From Acidimicrobiales bacterium (lineage in GTDB: Bacteria > Actinomycetota > Acidimicrobiia > Acidimicrobiales > Aldehydirespiratoraceae), in NCBI GenBank assembly GCA_033344915.1, contig JAWPML010000001.1:3486263-3550262 (forward strand): a DNA stretch of 64,000 nucleotides, given 5' to 3'. This document shows, piece after piece, positions 18,070 through 30,177 of this stretch. Made by a program: the position numbers and the translations under genes. The first letter of the stretch is position 1. Each line of letters opens with the position of its first letter. Below the pieces are notes generated by a model. The model made no database searches and had not been told where the DNA came from. It was given only the letters and a program-made list of their open reading frames with translations.

Positions 18070-19017
18070 CTAGCGCAGGCCGACGATGGCCGGAGCGTCA
18101 CTCTCGATGAGGTTGATCTGCTCCATGCGGTCCGCGAAGTCCGACGCCTCGGAGATGCCCTTCGCGTAGGTGGCCTTGCGGCGGGCGACACGACCGGTGA
18201 CCTCGCAGGGCTCCGGCGAGTCGCCGAGGTACTGCGCCTCGATGCCTTCCTGGAGCATCAGCAAGGACTCCGAACGGAGCTGGCTGATGCGGGACTCGGT
18301 GACGCCGAGGAAGTCGGCGAGATCCTGGGAGGTGCGACCCTCGAGGAAGTAGCCCACCACGACGAGCCGGTGGCGTTCGGGCAGCAGCGAGATGGCGTCA
18401 CGGAGGTAGCCGTGGAGCTCACGGGTCTCGAGCTCGGCGGACGGCTCGATGCTGCTCTCGTCGACCAGCACGTCGACCAGGGTGAGGTCCTTCTCGACGT
18501 CGTCGGCCGTCTCGTGTTCGAGGGCCAGCACGACGGAGCGGAACATCCGGTCCTGGAGGCGGTTGAGTTCGCTCTGGCTCATGCCGAGCGCTTCGGACAT
18601 CTCTTCCTTGTTCGGCACCCGACCGAGCTCGGTGGCGAGCCGCTGCTCGGCGGCCTCGAGCTTGCGGGCGAGGTTGCGGACCGAGCGGGGGGCCCAGTCG
18701 GCGGCTCGCACGGCATCGAGGATGGCCCCTCGGATGCGCTGAGCGGCGAAGCGTTCGAACGGAACGCCCCGTTCCTCGTCGTAGCGACGAGCGGCTTCCA
18801 CGAGCCCGAGTGCCCCGGCCCGGGCCAGTTCGTCGCGATCCACGTGGCGGGGGAAGTGCACCGCCACCTGGAAGACGATGTGCTTCACCAGAGGAAGGTT
18901 GTCCTCGATCATCTCGGCGAGCTCAGCGTCCATCGAGTCCGCGCCCTGTGTCGGTCGAACCCGACGGCGGCTTGCCCGTGTGCTGCGCATCCTGTGTTCC
19001 GTATCGCCCATCGTCAT
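18070..19017 (-). CDS. RNA polymerase sigma factor of the FliA/WhiG (sigma-28) type
   Basis: 315 residues. Region 2 is DNLPLVKHIVFQVAVHFPRHVDRDEL through ARRYDEERGVPFERFAAQRIRGAILD; the last part is the FliA-style 2.4 element. Region 3 is KLEAAEQRLATELGRVPNKEEM and region 4 has the HTH LADFLGVTESRISQLRSESL. This matches group 3 sigma factors such as WhiG and FliA; no flagellar genes are in the window, so a developmental or stress role is possible. I use the ATG at 19017, which has GAGGGAG upstream; ATGs at 19011, 18990 and 18933 are alternatives. A WhiG-like promoter lies just upstream. Confidence 0.85.
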   Translation of the reverse strand: MTMGDTEHRMRSTRASRRRVRPTQGADSMDAELAEMIEDNLPLVKHIVFQVAVHFPRHVDRDELARAGALGLVEAARRYDEERGVPFERFAAQRIRGAILDAVRAADWAPRSVRNLARKLEAAEQRLATELGRVPNKEEMSEALGMSQSELNRLQDRMFRSVVLALEHETADDVEKDLTLVDVLVDESSIEPSAELETRELHGYLRDAISLLPERHRLVVVGYFLEGRTSQDLADFLGVTESRISQLRSESLLMLQEGIEAQYLGDSPEPCEVTGRVARRKATYAKGISEASDFADRMEQINLIESDAPAIVGLR

Positions 19018-19083
19018 CGCCCCGGATCTCCCTCGTTGTGAGTTGAAGTCGGTCCTGTCACCGAACTTCTTCCAGCCGAGATG

Positions 19084-19111
19084 GTTTCGGCGCGAGGGCT
19101 GACGCGCTTTA
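19084..19111 (-). promoter_or_regulatory. Candidate sigma-28/WhiG-type promoter upstream of the sigma factor gene
   Basis: On the minus strand TAAA is followed after exactly 16 bp by GCCGAAAC. The WhiG/FliA consensus is TAAA-N15/16-GCCGATAA, so the -35 is perfect and the -10 matches in 6 of 8 positions. It lies 67 bp before the chosen start, suggesting autoregulation. Confidence 0.4.
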
Positions 19112-19259
19112 GCGATTTCTCGAAAAAGTGTCCAAATGGCCCATATCGACCGTCGTTTCAACGCTTCTACGGCACGTTCGATGGCCGCCTTTATCCCCAC
19201 CTCCGTCCCATCGCGGTGACGTTGGTCACGACGGCACCGAGTCCGGTGGCCGGGACGGG

Positions 19260-20249
19260 TCAGAGGAACGTGGACACGCCTTCGAAGCGCATCGGGCGCA
19301 CCCCACAGTCGCCGATCCGGCGCAGGAGGGCGAGATGATCGGGCATTCCGGCGAGGCCGTAGGCGCCGGGCTCGGCCCGGCCCTCCATGACGTGCAGGGT
19401 GGTGCAGGCCGCCACGGCACCGGCGGCGACGGCGGGGCGTTCGATCGCGCCGAGCACGAGCACGCGGCGCTCGATGCCCACGCGACCCCGCAGCTCGACG
19501 CGCACGGCGCCGATACCACCCTCGACCGGGGGCGGACGCAGCATCGGCAGTGGTGCGGTGAGACGGTCCCGACGGGTCGCGGCGCGGCGGGCGGTCACCC
19601 GATCGACGCCGGGGAACTCGGGCACCAGCAGCAAGGCGTCGGGCAGACCGGCCCGATAGCAGTCGCGCCCACCGATCGGGTCGGGGAAGTAGACGAGCTC
19701 GCGACCCGAGCCACCCGACCGGCGTGTCCACTTGCCGTCGCGCCAGTCCAGGCCGGTGGAGGAGAGCGAGCGATGGTGCTGGCGGGCGCATGCCGGCCCG
19801 CCCGTGCCCACCTTCGCGACGTGGATCTCGTCGACCCGGTCGAGTTCGTCCGCCCCGTGACGGGCGAGCAGGCCCGTGAGCCCCGGCATGAACCCCGCAC
19901 CGATCACCACGGGGACCCCGCTGTGCTGCGCTTCCTGTTCGAGGGTGAGGAGGCGACGGACCTCCGACATCTGATTGGACGTCGACACGACCGGCACACC
20001 GCGGTGCACGGCCCGACGCGCGATCGCGGCCTGCGAACCGGCCGGCGAGGCGATCACGACCGCGGCCGCCCCCGGGTCGATGTGGCGGCCCTCGCCGAAC
20101 TCGGCGCCCAGGCCCAGGGTCTCCACGAGACGTCGGGCCTTGTCCATCTGCTGGTCGCGGATCTCGACACAGTCGACCTTGCCGCTGCTGCGAAGCTGGC
20201 GGGCGATGCGAGCCCCGGTGGCGCCGGCGCCGAAGAGGACGACCTTCAT
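19260..20249 (-). CDS. Saccharopine-dehydrogenase-like NAD(P)-binding protein
   Basis: 329 residues with an N-terminal Rossmann motif VVLFGAGATGARIARQL and a nucleotide-ribose acidic residue in VEIRDQQ. The motif GVPVVSTSNQMSEVRRLLTL and GAGFMPGLTGLLARHGAD are like the saccharopine dehydrogenase NADP-binding family and its relatives. The C-terminal half (residues 150-325) is unusual and Arg-rich and its catalytic residues cannot be matched. Probably an oxidoreductase of unknown substrate. The ATG overlaps the stop of the small upstream gene at 20401. Confidence 0.75.
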   Translation of the reverse strand: MKVVLFGAGATGARIARQLRSSGKVDCVEIRDQQMDKARRLVETLGLGAEFGEGRHIDPGAAAVVIASPAGSQAAIARRAVHRGVPVVSTSNQMSEVRRLLTLEQEAQHSGVPVVIGAGFMPGLTGLLARHGADELDRVDEIHVAKVGTGGPACARQHHRSLSSTGLDWRDGKWTRRSGGSGRELVYFPDPIGGRDCYRAGLPDALLLVPEFPGVDRVTARRAATRRDRLTAPLPMLRPPPVEGGIGAVRVELRGRVGIERRVLVLGAIERPAVAAGAVAACTTLHVMEGRAEPGAYGLAGMPDHLALLRRIGDCGVRPMRFEGVSTFL

Positions 20250-20401
20250 CGAAGGTCGTCGCCCTCGAGCTCGCGCCAACCGCCCTTCTGGGGCGGGACA
20301 CCGCCACTGCCCCGCACCCGGATCGCCGCGGCCACGGAGACACCGGCGAAGATGGCGACCATCGCCCGCCGAACGAGCGTCAACAGACCTCGACCGCCCA
20401 T
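20246..20401 (-). CDS. Small membrane protein upstream of the saccharopine-dehydrogenase-like gene
   Basis: 51 residues from the ATG at 20401, with one hydrophobic segment (VAIFAGVSVAAAI) between basic residues on the cytoplasmic side and a charged C-terminus. It overlaps the next gene by ATGA, so the two are coupled. A longer reading from 20488 exists but the extra N-terminal part looks non-coding. No family recognised; it might anchor or recruit the coupled enzyme. Confidence 0.5.
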   Translation of the reverse strand: MGGRGLLTLVRRAMVAIFAGVSVAAAIRVRGSGGVPPQKGGWRELEGDDLR

Positions 20402-20508
20402 GTCAGCTCTCCCGTCCGTGTCGAGGATGCCCGAAGATCCGGCTCCGCCGTCCCCGCGAAGGGAGTCTCGGCGGAGCCGAAACTCCATGGAACTCTGACG
20501 AGTTCCCG

Positions 20509-20582
<74 letters not shown>

Positions 20583-20647
20583 GTGAGGCGATCACGCTAC
20601 CGGTGTGCGGTTGTGCTCGCCAACGTGGTTTGCCGGCAGCAACGCCG

Positions 20648-21433
20648 TCAGATGGACGGCTCCTCGGCCTCGGCCGGCTCGTCCATGTCCGCCCCCTGTT
20701 CGGCGTCCGTCTCGGTGGACTCGGCCGTCGGGAGCAGGGGCACGTCCGCGGCCGGATCCGGCGGCGGATCGTCGAACGTCGCGTCGGCGAGAACAGGCCC
20801 GCCGGCACCCATCTCGTGCGCAGCCGGCGCCGGCTGGACCATCGGGCGCGCACCATGGCGCGGCCGGGTGCGCTTGGGGCGGGGCCGGGCCGTCTCTTCC
20901 TCGACGACCGTGAACCGGACACCACCCGTGACATCGCTGATGAGGTTGAACAGCACGGCCATGAGCACGGTGAAACCGGAGCCGGCGACGACGAGGACGA
21001 GTCCACCGATCGCGCTGGCCCGGAAGATCTCATCGGCGTTGAACTCGAAGCTGTCGAGAGCGAAGAGTTCCTTGATGAAGTTCTCGACATTGTCGATCGT
21101 GCCGGAACCGACGGCGAAGCTCCACAGGATCACGCCGGCGATCAACAGGATCACCCAGAGGCAGAAGTAGAAGAGCAGCGAGACCTTGAGCACCGACCAG
21201 GGCTCGACGTGGCGGACGAGCCGGCGCACCTTGCGGGCCCGGAGTCGACCGGCGATCCGACGATCGCGATAGCTCGGCCGGGGAGGACGGACGCCGGGCG
21301 GAAGCCCGGGCACCATCGGCGGCGCGGACGCGGCGGCAGGCGCCGCCTCGGCGACGTCGTCGCCGGGAAGCACGAGTTCCTCGCCTGTGGCCAGGCGGAA
21401 GGTTGCGTCGTCGGGTTCGGGGAGCTCAGACAT
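20648..21433 (-). CDS. DUF3566 membrane protein
   Basis: 261 residues with the actinobacterial DUF3566 core: RRLVRHVEPWSVLKVSLLF, a transmembrane helix CLWVILLIAGVILW, a loop with NVENFIKELF, and a second helix SAIGGLVLVVAGSGFTVLMA ending NLISDVTGGVRFTVVEE. The N-terminal 60 residues are Pro/Ala-rich and the C-terminal 75 are Pro/Asp/Glu-rich and likely disordered. In actinobacteria this gene follows gyrA near the origin. Its function is unknown; membrane organisation near replication has been guessed. Confidence 0.9.
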   Translation of the reverse strand: MSELPEPDDATFRLATGEELVLPGDDVAEAAPAAASAPPMVPGLPPGVRPPRPSYRDRRIAGRLRARKVRRLVRHVEPWSVLKVSLLFYFCLWVILLIAGVILWSFAVGSGTIDNVENFIKELFALDSFEFNADEIFRASAIGGLVLVVAGSGFTVLMAVLFNLISDVTGGVRFTVVEEETARPRPKRTRPRHGARPMVQPAPAAHEMGAGGPVLADATFDDPPPDPAADVPLLPTAESTETDAEQGADMDEPAEAEEPSI

Positions 21434-21499
21434 GCGTGTGGGAGTGGTCTTCCGCCGCCCGCGGCGAGAGCACCGGGAAAGTGTACGGGACGACGGCCC

Positions 21500-22339
21500 T
21501 CAGACCGCCTCACCCCCCGCGTCGATCCATCGGGCCAGTTCCCGGCGGAGTCCGTCGAGGTTCTTGTAGCGGGCGACATCGAGGGGAGCGCTGAGGAGTT
21601 CGCCCGCCAATGCCGCGGGTGGGAGGTCGGCGAGGACCTCGCCCAGCGACCAGACGTGGATCCTGATGCCGAACACGATGGCCGTGTGGTGTTCGAGACG
21701 CCGCAACGTCTGACGCTCGACCCGCAGGAAGAGCTGGGTGGCGGGATCGGCGGGCAGGCGGTCGGGGGCCTGACGGTCGGCCGCAGGAAGCCGCCGGGCC
21801 GAATCACCGACGAGCGACCAGTTGAGTCGATACGCGATGGCGCCCGGCGTCATGCGGTCGAAGAACCGATCGACCCGGTCGCTGAGCTGTTCGGCGTAGC
21901 CGGGAACGGGACCGTGAATGGCGGCGAGCGTCCCCCCGATCTTGTCCGCGAGCGACCACCGAGTGGGGAAGCACACACTGCCGGCGGTGAGCCGCCAGGC
22001 GGTGTCGTCGCGTTCCAGCAGGCAGAGATCCTCCTGGACGGACCGGCCCGCGATGTCGATCGGATGCGTCCCGATGGTGGACAGGGCGAGACCCCGCCGC
22101 GCGAGGTCCGCGGCGACGAGATCCAGCACCTCCTGAGCCGCCGGCTCGGAGCCGGGCACGAAACGGAGGCCATCGCTGCCGGGCTCGGCCAGCGTCGCGG
22201 TCTTCCGGGCGAGGTCATCGGCCCGCCGATCATCGGGCTGGAGCCACTCGGGCGCCCCGAGGCTGCGGACCCCCATGCGCCAGCGGAACGGTGGCGAGAG
22301 AATCGGATGGTCGACGACCTCCGGGAACGACAGGGGCAC
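21500..22339 (-). CDS. Heme-dependent oxidative N-demethylase-like protein (DUF3445/HdmA-type)
   Basis: 279 residues. The DUF3445 features are PFRWRMGVRSL near the N-terminus, LTAGSVCFPTRWSLADKIGG in the middle, and LRVERQTLRRLEHHTAIVFGIRIHVW near the C-terminus. The last motif lies around the proposed heme region. Related proteins are the alpha subunit of the heme-dependent oxidative N-demethylase that oxidises dimethylamine. The other subunits are not in the window, so the true substrate is open. It lies in the gyrA-tRNA-Ile interval where mycobacteria usually have only DUF3566. Confidence 0.75.
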   Translation of the reverse strand: MPLSFPEVVDHPILSPPFRWRMGVRSLGAPEWLQPDDRRADDLARKTATLAEPGSDGLRFVPGSEPAAQEVLDLVAADLARRGLALSTIGTHPIDIAGRSVQEDLCLLERDDTAWRLTAGSVCFPTRWSLADKIGGTLAAIHGPVPGYAEQLSDRVDRFFDRMTPGAIAYRLNWSLVGDSARRLPAADRQAPDRLPADPATQLFLRVERQTLRRLEHHTAIVFGIRIHVWSLGEVLADLPPAALAGELLSAPLDVARYKNLDGLRRELARWIDAGGEAV

Positions 22340-22369
22340 GCCGCCGATTGTCGCGCGGCCCCGGGCGGT

Positions 22370-22693
22370 TCACGGCACCCATTCGACGGTCTGCTCGGCA
22401 CGGGCGCGCGCCGAGACGGCACCGACCCGCACGACGACCTCGACGACAGCACCCATGCGGCGGAACGACTCCAGTTCGCCGTCGTTCGCCGCAGCCATCG
22501 CCGCCGCGGCGGTCGCACCCCCGCCGGCCCCGGCGATCGCGGCGGCGTCAGCCGCGGTACGAGCGCGCGCCGCATCGTCGGCGGACGCCCCGAGCCGACC
22601 GACCACCACGGCCGCCACCAGGGCCAGCACCACCACGACGACCATCAGGGGCGTCGCCTGGCCCCGCTCCTGTGAACACACGAACGCGCCCAT
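22370..22693 (-). CDS. TadE/TadG-like protein (Rv3654c-type)
   Basis: 107 residues. After RGQATP, a hydrophobic helix (LMVVVVVLALVAAVVV) and the run RARTAADAAAIAGA are typical of the N-terminus of TadG/TadE-like pilus-associated proteins in actinobacteria. The small size fits Rv3654c-type proteins linked to Flp/Tad secretion. No other tad genes are nearby, so it may be an orphan copy or act with a system elsewhere. It lies 30 bp upstream of the N-demethylase-like gene on the same strand. Confidence 0.7.
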   Translation of the reverse strand: MGAFVCSQERGQATPLMVVVVVLALVAAVVVGRLGASADDAARARTAADAAAIAGAGGGATAAAAMAAANDGELESFRRMGAVVEVVVRVGAVSARARAEQTVEWVP

Positions 22694-22742
22694 CTTCCAT
22701 CCTCCTCGTTCTCGCGAATCGGGGAAGTGGGGGGAGGAAGTA

Positions 22743-25276
22743 TCAGTCGGTTTCGTCGCCCGTCTCGGCGGTAGCGGCGAGCTCGTCGGTGTCCGCGGAT
22801 TCGAGCTCGGCGGCGACAGCCTCCTCGAGGGTCATCAACGCGATGGAGGCCACCTCGTCGCCGTCGTCGGGGCTCATGACCTTCACGCCACTCGCGGCGC
22901 GCCCCTGGCTAGAGATGTCCTGCACACGGGTGCGGATCAACACCCCGTGGGCGGTCATCGCGAGGATCTCGTCGTCATCGTCGACCATCAACGTGCCGAC
23001 GACATGGCCCTTCGCCTCGACGATCTTGATCCCGACGACGCCCATGCCGCCGCGTCCCTTGGTGGGGTACTCCTCCACCGCGGTGCGCTTGCCGTAGCCC
23101 TGGCTGGTGATGTGGAGCAGCGTCGAGCCCTCCCGGGCGATGTCGCAGGCCACGACCTGATCATCGGGCTTCTTGAACTTCAGGCCGATGACACCGGCCG
23201 CGTTGCGACCCATCTCGCGGACCTGCTCCTCCTTGAAGCGGATGGTCTGCCCGAACTTCGACGACAACAAGATGTCGAAGAGGCCGTTGGTGGGGATCAC
23301 CTCGACCAGCTCGTCGTCGTCGTTGAGCTTGATCGCGATCAGGCCCGCCCGCAGCGAGGAGTCGTAGGCGTTGAACCGGGTCTTCTTGACCCGCCCCTTC
23401 TTCGTGGCGAAGAACAGATAGCGGTTGGTCTCGTAGTCGCGGGTGTCGATGATCGCCTGGATGGTCTCGTCCTCCTGCAGGGGCAGGAGGTTGACGATGG
23501 CCGTGCCCCGCGCCGTGCGGGACGCCACCGGGATCTGGTGGGCCTTCAGGCGGTAGACCCGACCGCGGGTGGAGAAGAACATGAGATAGGAGTGGGCCGT
23601 GGTCTGGATGAGGTGGGTGAGCTCGTCCTCGTCCTTCAGCTTGGCGCCGGCGATGCCGCGTCCCCCTCGACCCTGGGTCTTGAACTCCTCGGTCGGCACC
23701 GTCTTCACGTAGCCGGACGCCGACATGGTGAAGACCAGCGGGTCGTCGTCGATCAGGTCCTCGATGTCGAACTCGCCGGGATCGATCTCGAGGACCGAGC
23801 GGCGCTCCTCCCCGAACTTCTCACGGATCTCGCCGAGTTCGTCGACGATGACCGACCGGAGTCGCTCGTCGTCGCCCAGGATCGCCTGGAGATCGGCGAT
23901 GGTCTCGCTGAGCTCCGCGGCCTCCTCCTCGAGATCGCTGCGACCGAGCCGCGTGAGCCGACCGAGCTGCATGTCGAGGATGTGGTTCGCCTGGACCTCG
24001 GAGAACTCGAACGGGGTGGCCATCAACGCCTCGCGGGCCGCGCCGCGATCCTCGCTGGCCCGGATCGCGGCAATGATCTCGTCGATCAGGTCGAGCGCCT
24101 TGATCAGGCCCTCGACGATGTGGAGGCGCTTCTCGGCCTGGTCGAGTCGGTACTCCGACCGGCGGGTGATGACCTCGACCTGATGGTCGACGTAGGCGAC
24201 CAACGCGGACCGCAGGTTCAGCGTGCGGGGCACGCCACCCACGAGGGCGACCATGTTCACCCCGAAGCTGGTCTGCAGCGGCGTGCTCTTCCAGAGGTTG
24301 TTGAGCACGACCTCGGGATTGGCGTCGCGCTTCAGCGTGATGACGAACCGGGTGTCGTCACCGGAGGACTCGTCGTTGACGTCGGCGATGCCCTCGAGCT
24401 CGCGATTGTTGACGAGCTCGGAGATCTTCCGGGCAACGGCACCGGCGGACACCTGGTACGGGAACGCGGTGACCACGATCGCCTGACGCTGGCCCCGCTC
24501 CTCGATCTCGGTCGCGGCCCGCATCTTCACCGAGCCGCGGCCCTCGCGATAGGCGGCTTCGATGCCGACCCGACCGAGGATCTGACCGCCGGTCGGGAAA
24601 TCGGGACCCTTGACGAACTCCATCAGGTCGTCGACGGAGGCGTCCGGGTTGCGCAGCAGGTGAACGACCGCGTCGCACACCTCGTTGAGGTTGTGGGGCG
24701 GGATGTTGGTGGCCATGCCGACCGCGATGCCCTGACTGCCGTTGACCAGCAGGTTGGGGAAACGGGCGGGCAGGACGTCGGGCTGGGTGAAGTCGCCCGA
24801 GTAGTTGTCCACGAAGTCGACCGTGTTCTCGTCGATGTCCGCGAGCATCCGCATGGCCAGGGGATCGAGCTTGCACTCGGTGTAGCGAGCGGCCGCCGGC
24901 GGATCCTCGGGCGAGCCGTAGTTGCCGTGGAAGTCGATCAACGGGTGGCGCAGGGAGAAGGGCTGCGCCATGCGGGCCAACGCGTCGTAGATGGCGCTGT
25001 CGCCGTGGGGATGGAAGCGGGCCATGACGTCGCCAGTGACCCGGGCGCACTTCACATGGTTACGGTCCGGCCGGAACCCCTGGTCGTACATCGACCACAG
25101 GATCCGTCGGTGGACCGGCTTGAGGCCGTCACGCGCATCGGGCAGGGCCCGGCTGATGATGACCGACATCGCGTAGTCGAGGAAGGAGCTCTCCATCTCC
25201 TCCTGGATCTCGATGACGGTCACGTCGTCGGGTTCGCCGCTGTCGTCGAGTTCGTCGGTGGTGGGGGTGTCAGACA

Positions 25277-25277
<1 letters not shown>
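22743..25277 (-). CDS. gyrA: DNA gyrase subunit A
   Basis: 844 residues. The winged-helix region has the quinolone-contact block [17 protein letters not shown] (Ser at the position of E. coli Ser83), and the catalytic tyrosine lies in AARYTECKL. The C-terminal beta-pinwheel carries the GyrA box TQGRGGRG and several repeats of it. It cuts and religates DNA in the A2B2 gyrase, adding negative supercoils. The start ATG overlaps the gyrB stop by one base (TGATG), so the subunits are translated in a coupled way. The end is acidic. Confidence 0.98.
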
Positions 25278-27367
<2,090 letters not shown>

Positions 27368-27492
27368 GAGAGGGCTCCGAAATCCCGGTCGCGACGAGCG
27401 AGCGTGGGGGTTTCCGGGAGGGTGTTGGCGTCTGGAGGACGCTGGTGAAACAGCCCGAACACGGTGCTTCGAGTGTAGCAGTTACATGCGTG

Positions 27493-27813
27493 TCATTTGC
27501 GCCTGGAGACCCGCACGTTCACCTGGGAAACCCGATCGGTCCCGGCGACCTCCGCGACCCTTCTGACCAGGTCTTTTTCCAGCCAACGCAGCTCGCTCGC
27601 CCAGGTCGGATCATCGGCGGCGACCGTCAGGGTGTCACCGTCGATCGAGACGGGGCGACAGTGCTTCGCGACATCATCTCCGACGATCTCGGACCAGCGC
27701 GAGAACACGCTGTCGAGCACGTCCACCGAGGGCGCCCGCAGGGTGCCCATCAGGCGGTCCAACGCCCGGCCGAGCCGCTGGGGCCCACGGTCCGCGTTCG
27801 ACGGATCACGCAT
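27493..27813 (-). CDS. dciA: DciA-like DUF721 protein
   Basis: 106 residues with the DUF721 core: VFSRWSEIVGDDVAKHCRPVSIDGDTLTV and TWASELRWLEKDLVRRV, followed by a C-terminal strand NVRVSR. DciA proteins help load the replicative helicase in bacteria lacking DnaC/DnaI, and the gene lies between recF and gyrB in most actinobacteria. It overlaps the recF 3' end by 8 bp. Confidence 0.9.
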   Translation of the reverse strand: MRDPSNADRGPQRLGRALDRLMGTLRAPSVDVLDSVFSRWSEIVGDDVAKHCRPVSIDGDTLTVAADDPTWASELRWLEKDLVRRVAEVAGTDRVSQVNVRVSRRK

Positions 27814-28897
27814 TTGCGCTGGCCTCGGTCACGGTGCCGTCGACGACCCGGAGCACCCGGTCGGGGACGGCCGCCGGCGGCAACCAGGCGGCCGTCGTCA
27901 GGAGCCGCTGGCCCCCGGGCAGTGCGTCCAACAGCGCTTCGGCCCGCCCGGGGTCGAGCTCCGAGAACACGTCGTCGAGCAGCAGGACCGGCTCCGCGAC
28001 GCCCGCGGCGCGCACGACGGCGTCGGCCGCCAGCCGCAACGCGAGCGCGAGCGAACGCTGCTCACCCTGCGAGGCGTGGGTCCGCGCCGGCGCGCCCCCG
28101 ATCCGCAGCGTGATCTCGTCGCGGTGCGGACCGATCGTCGACACGCCGCGCCGGACGTCCTGGTCGCGCGACGCGACGAGCGCATCGGCCAGCGCACCGT
28201 GCCAGCTCGGCTCGTAGACGGTCTCCACCTCCGCAGCCTGTCGCGCCACGGCGTCGTACGCACCCGCGAGCCCGGGCGCCATCTCCGCGAGCAGTTGTTC
28301 GCGGGCGTCGCGCACCGCCTGACCCGTGTGCGCGAGCTTCGCGTCCCACACGTCGAGGGTGAATGCCGCATCGGCGTCGAGACGGCCGTGGGCAGAGCGC
28401 AACAGGGCGTTGCGCTGCTTCAGGATGCGCTCGAGGTCCGCCCGGGTCGCGTCGTGCTTGGGGTGTCGGCTCACGAGCGCCTCGTCGATCCAGCGGCGCC
28501 GCAATGCCGGACCGCCCTTGACGAGCTCGAGATCGTCCGGCGAGAACACCGTCACCTGCACGACCCCCAGCAGGTCGCGCGCCCGCGAGAGCCGTTGCCG
28601 GTTGACCTGGATGCGGTTCCGGCCGATGCGGGGCAGCTCGGCCTCGATCAGTTGCTCGCGGCCGTCGGCGGACACCACCGTCGCCCGCAGCACGGCCGCG
28701 TCGGTGCCGAGCCGGATCAGCGCGTCGTCGGGAACCCCCCGGAACGACCCCATCCCGGCGATCCAGCTGATCGCCTCGAGCAGATTGGTCTTGCCCTGCC
28801 CGTTCTCACCGACGATGGCCGTGAGCCCGTCGGTCAACGACACCGTCACCGCCTCGTAGGACCGGAAGTTCTGGAGTTCGAGCGTCCGGATCTGCAC
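27806..28897 (-). CDS. recF: DNA replication and repair protein RecF
   Basis: 363 residues from a GTG start. Walker A GENGQGKTNLLEAI, the ABC-type signature ASQGEQRSLALAL and Walker B LLLDDVFSELD are present, as in SMC-like RecF ATPases. It loads RecA at gaps with RecO and RecR. The gene is separated from dnaN by two plus-strand genes (LtrA and PhyH-like), unlike the usual dnaA-dnaN-recF order. Confidence 0.97.
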   Translation of the reverse strand: MQIRTLELQNFRSYEAVTVSLTDGLTAIVGENGQGKTNLLEAISWIAGMGSFRGVPDDALIRLGTDAAVLRATVVSADGREQLIEAELPRIGRNRIQVNRQRLSRARDLLGVVQVTVFSPDDLELVKGGPALRRRWIDEALVSRHPKHDATRADLERILKQRNALLRSAHGRLDADAAFTLDVWDAKLAHTGQAVRDAREQLLAEMAPGLAGAYDAVARQAAEVETVYEPSWHGALADALVASRDQDVRRGVSTIGPHRDEITLRIGGAPARTHASQGEQRSLALALRLAADAVVRAAGVAEPVLLLDDVFSELDPGRAEALLDALPGGQRLLTTAAWLPPAAVPDRVLRVVDGTVTEASANA

Positions 28898-28930
28898 AGG
28901 GCGCCAACGTAGTTTCTACACTCGCCCGAA

Positions 28931-30136
28931 ATGGCTATCGAACACCCACACGGCACGGGGCCCAGTGGTTGGATCCGCCTCCCGCCGGCGGACGAGGACT
29001 TCACGGCCAACCCGGTCGAGCTCTTCTTCGACCTCGCCTTCGTGTTCGCCTTCGCCCAACTCGTGTCGTTCCTCGTGCACCACCACGACCTCGAGGGCAT
29101 CCTCGAAGCCGGGTTGCTGTTCTGGATGCTGTGGCTCCCCTGGACCCAGCTCACCTGGTCGGCGAACGCCGTCTCCGCCCACGCCCGCAACGTGCAGGCG
29201 TTGATGCTCGTGGCCACCGTCGCGTCCGTACCGATGGCTGCGGCGGTCACCAGTGCGCTCGACGACGCCGGCTGGATGTTCACGATCCCCATCTCGGTGA
29301 TCCTGCTGATGGGTCTGGTGTTGATGACGATGGGGCACCCGACCGGATCGGCCGAATGGAGGTCGGCGATCGTCTATGGCATCCCGAACGCGGCCGCGAT
29401 CGGCCTGTTCCTCCTGGGTTCCGCGTTCGACGACCAGCCGGTGCGGGTGACGCTGTGGCTCGCCGGCATCGCGATCATCGCCGGCGGCACGTTCGTCGCC
29501 GGCAAGGGTGACTGGATCATCCGGCCGGGCCATTTCGCCGAACGTCACGGGCTCATCATCATCATCGCCCTGGGCGAGGTCATCGTGGCGATCGCGGTGC
29601 CGGTGCTCGATGCCCTCGACGTCGACGAGGGGCTTCCCAAGGAGACGATCGCTTCGCTCGCCTTCGCCGGGCTCTTCGCCGCGCTGTTGTGGTGGGGCTA
29701 TTTCGACCGACCCCAGAAGGTGTTCGAGAGTCGCTTCGAACAGGTCACGGGTTCGGCACGAGCGCAGTACGCACGCGATGTCTACACCTACATCCACGCG
29801 CTCATCGTCAGCGGCGTGATCTTCTCGGCCGCCGCGCTCGAGGAGATCACGTTGCACCCGGACGACACGCTCGACTACGGCGTGCGGATGATGCTCCTGC
29901 TCGGACTCGGTCTGTTCTTCGGCGGTGTCGAGCTCGCCACGTTGCGGGCGTACCACGTGGTCCCACCCGAACGAGCCGGCGCGATCGCCGTCCTGGCCGC
30001 CGTGTTGTTCCTCGGCGAGAACGTCGACGGGATCTGGCTCCTCGCCGCGATCGACCTCGTGATCTTCATCACGCTCGTGCTCGAGGGACGACGACTCGAG
30101 CACCCGGGCGACACCCGCCGCGCCGTCACCGACTGA
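28931..30136 (+). CDS. Low temperature requirement protein A (LtrA) family membrane protein
   Basis: 401 residues with about ten transmembrane helices. The LtrA signature begins VELFFDLAFVFAFAQLVSFL and continues WMLWLPWTQLTWSANAV; ERHGLIIIIALGEVIVAI is also typical. In Listeria the gene was found as needed for growth at low temperature, but the activity of the family is unknown. It lies 33 bp from the divergent recF start and 41 bp ahead of the PhyH-like gene on the same strand. Confidence 0.9.
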   Translation: MAIEHPHGTGPSGWIRLPPADEDFTANPVELFFDLAFVFAFAQLVSFLVHHHDLEGILEAGLLFWMLWLPWTQLTWSANAVSAHARNVQALMLVATVASVPMAAAVTSALDDAGWMFTIPISVILLMGLVLMTMGHPTGSAEWRSAIVYGIPNAAAIGLFLLGSAFDDQPVRVTLWLAGIAIIAGGTFVAGKGDWIIRPGHFAERHGLIIIIALGEVIVAIAVPVLDALDVDEGLPKETIASLAFAGLFAALLWWGYFDRPQKVFESRFEQVTGSARAQYARDVYTYIHALIVSGVIFSAAALEEITLHPDDTLDYGVRMMLLLGLGLFFGGVELATLRAYHVVPPERAGAIAVLAAVLFLGENVDGIWLLAAIDLVIFITLVLEGRRLEHPGDTRRAVTD

Positions 30137-30177
30137 TCGACAGGACGGCCGGCGACCGTGTCGGTATCGTTCGGGTC

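Noticed and set aside
18070..20343. One long minus-strand frame covering sigma factor and upstream sequence
   Set aside because: The N-terminal 440 codons are Arg/Pro/Gly-rich out-of-frame translation of the saccharopine-dehydrogenase-like gene; the sigma protein starts at about 19017.
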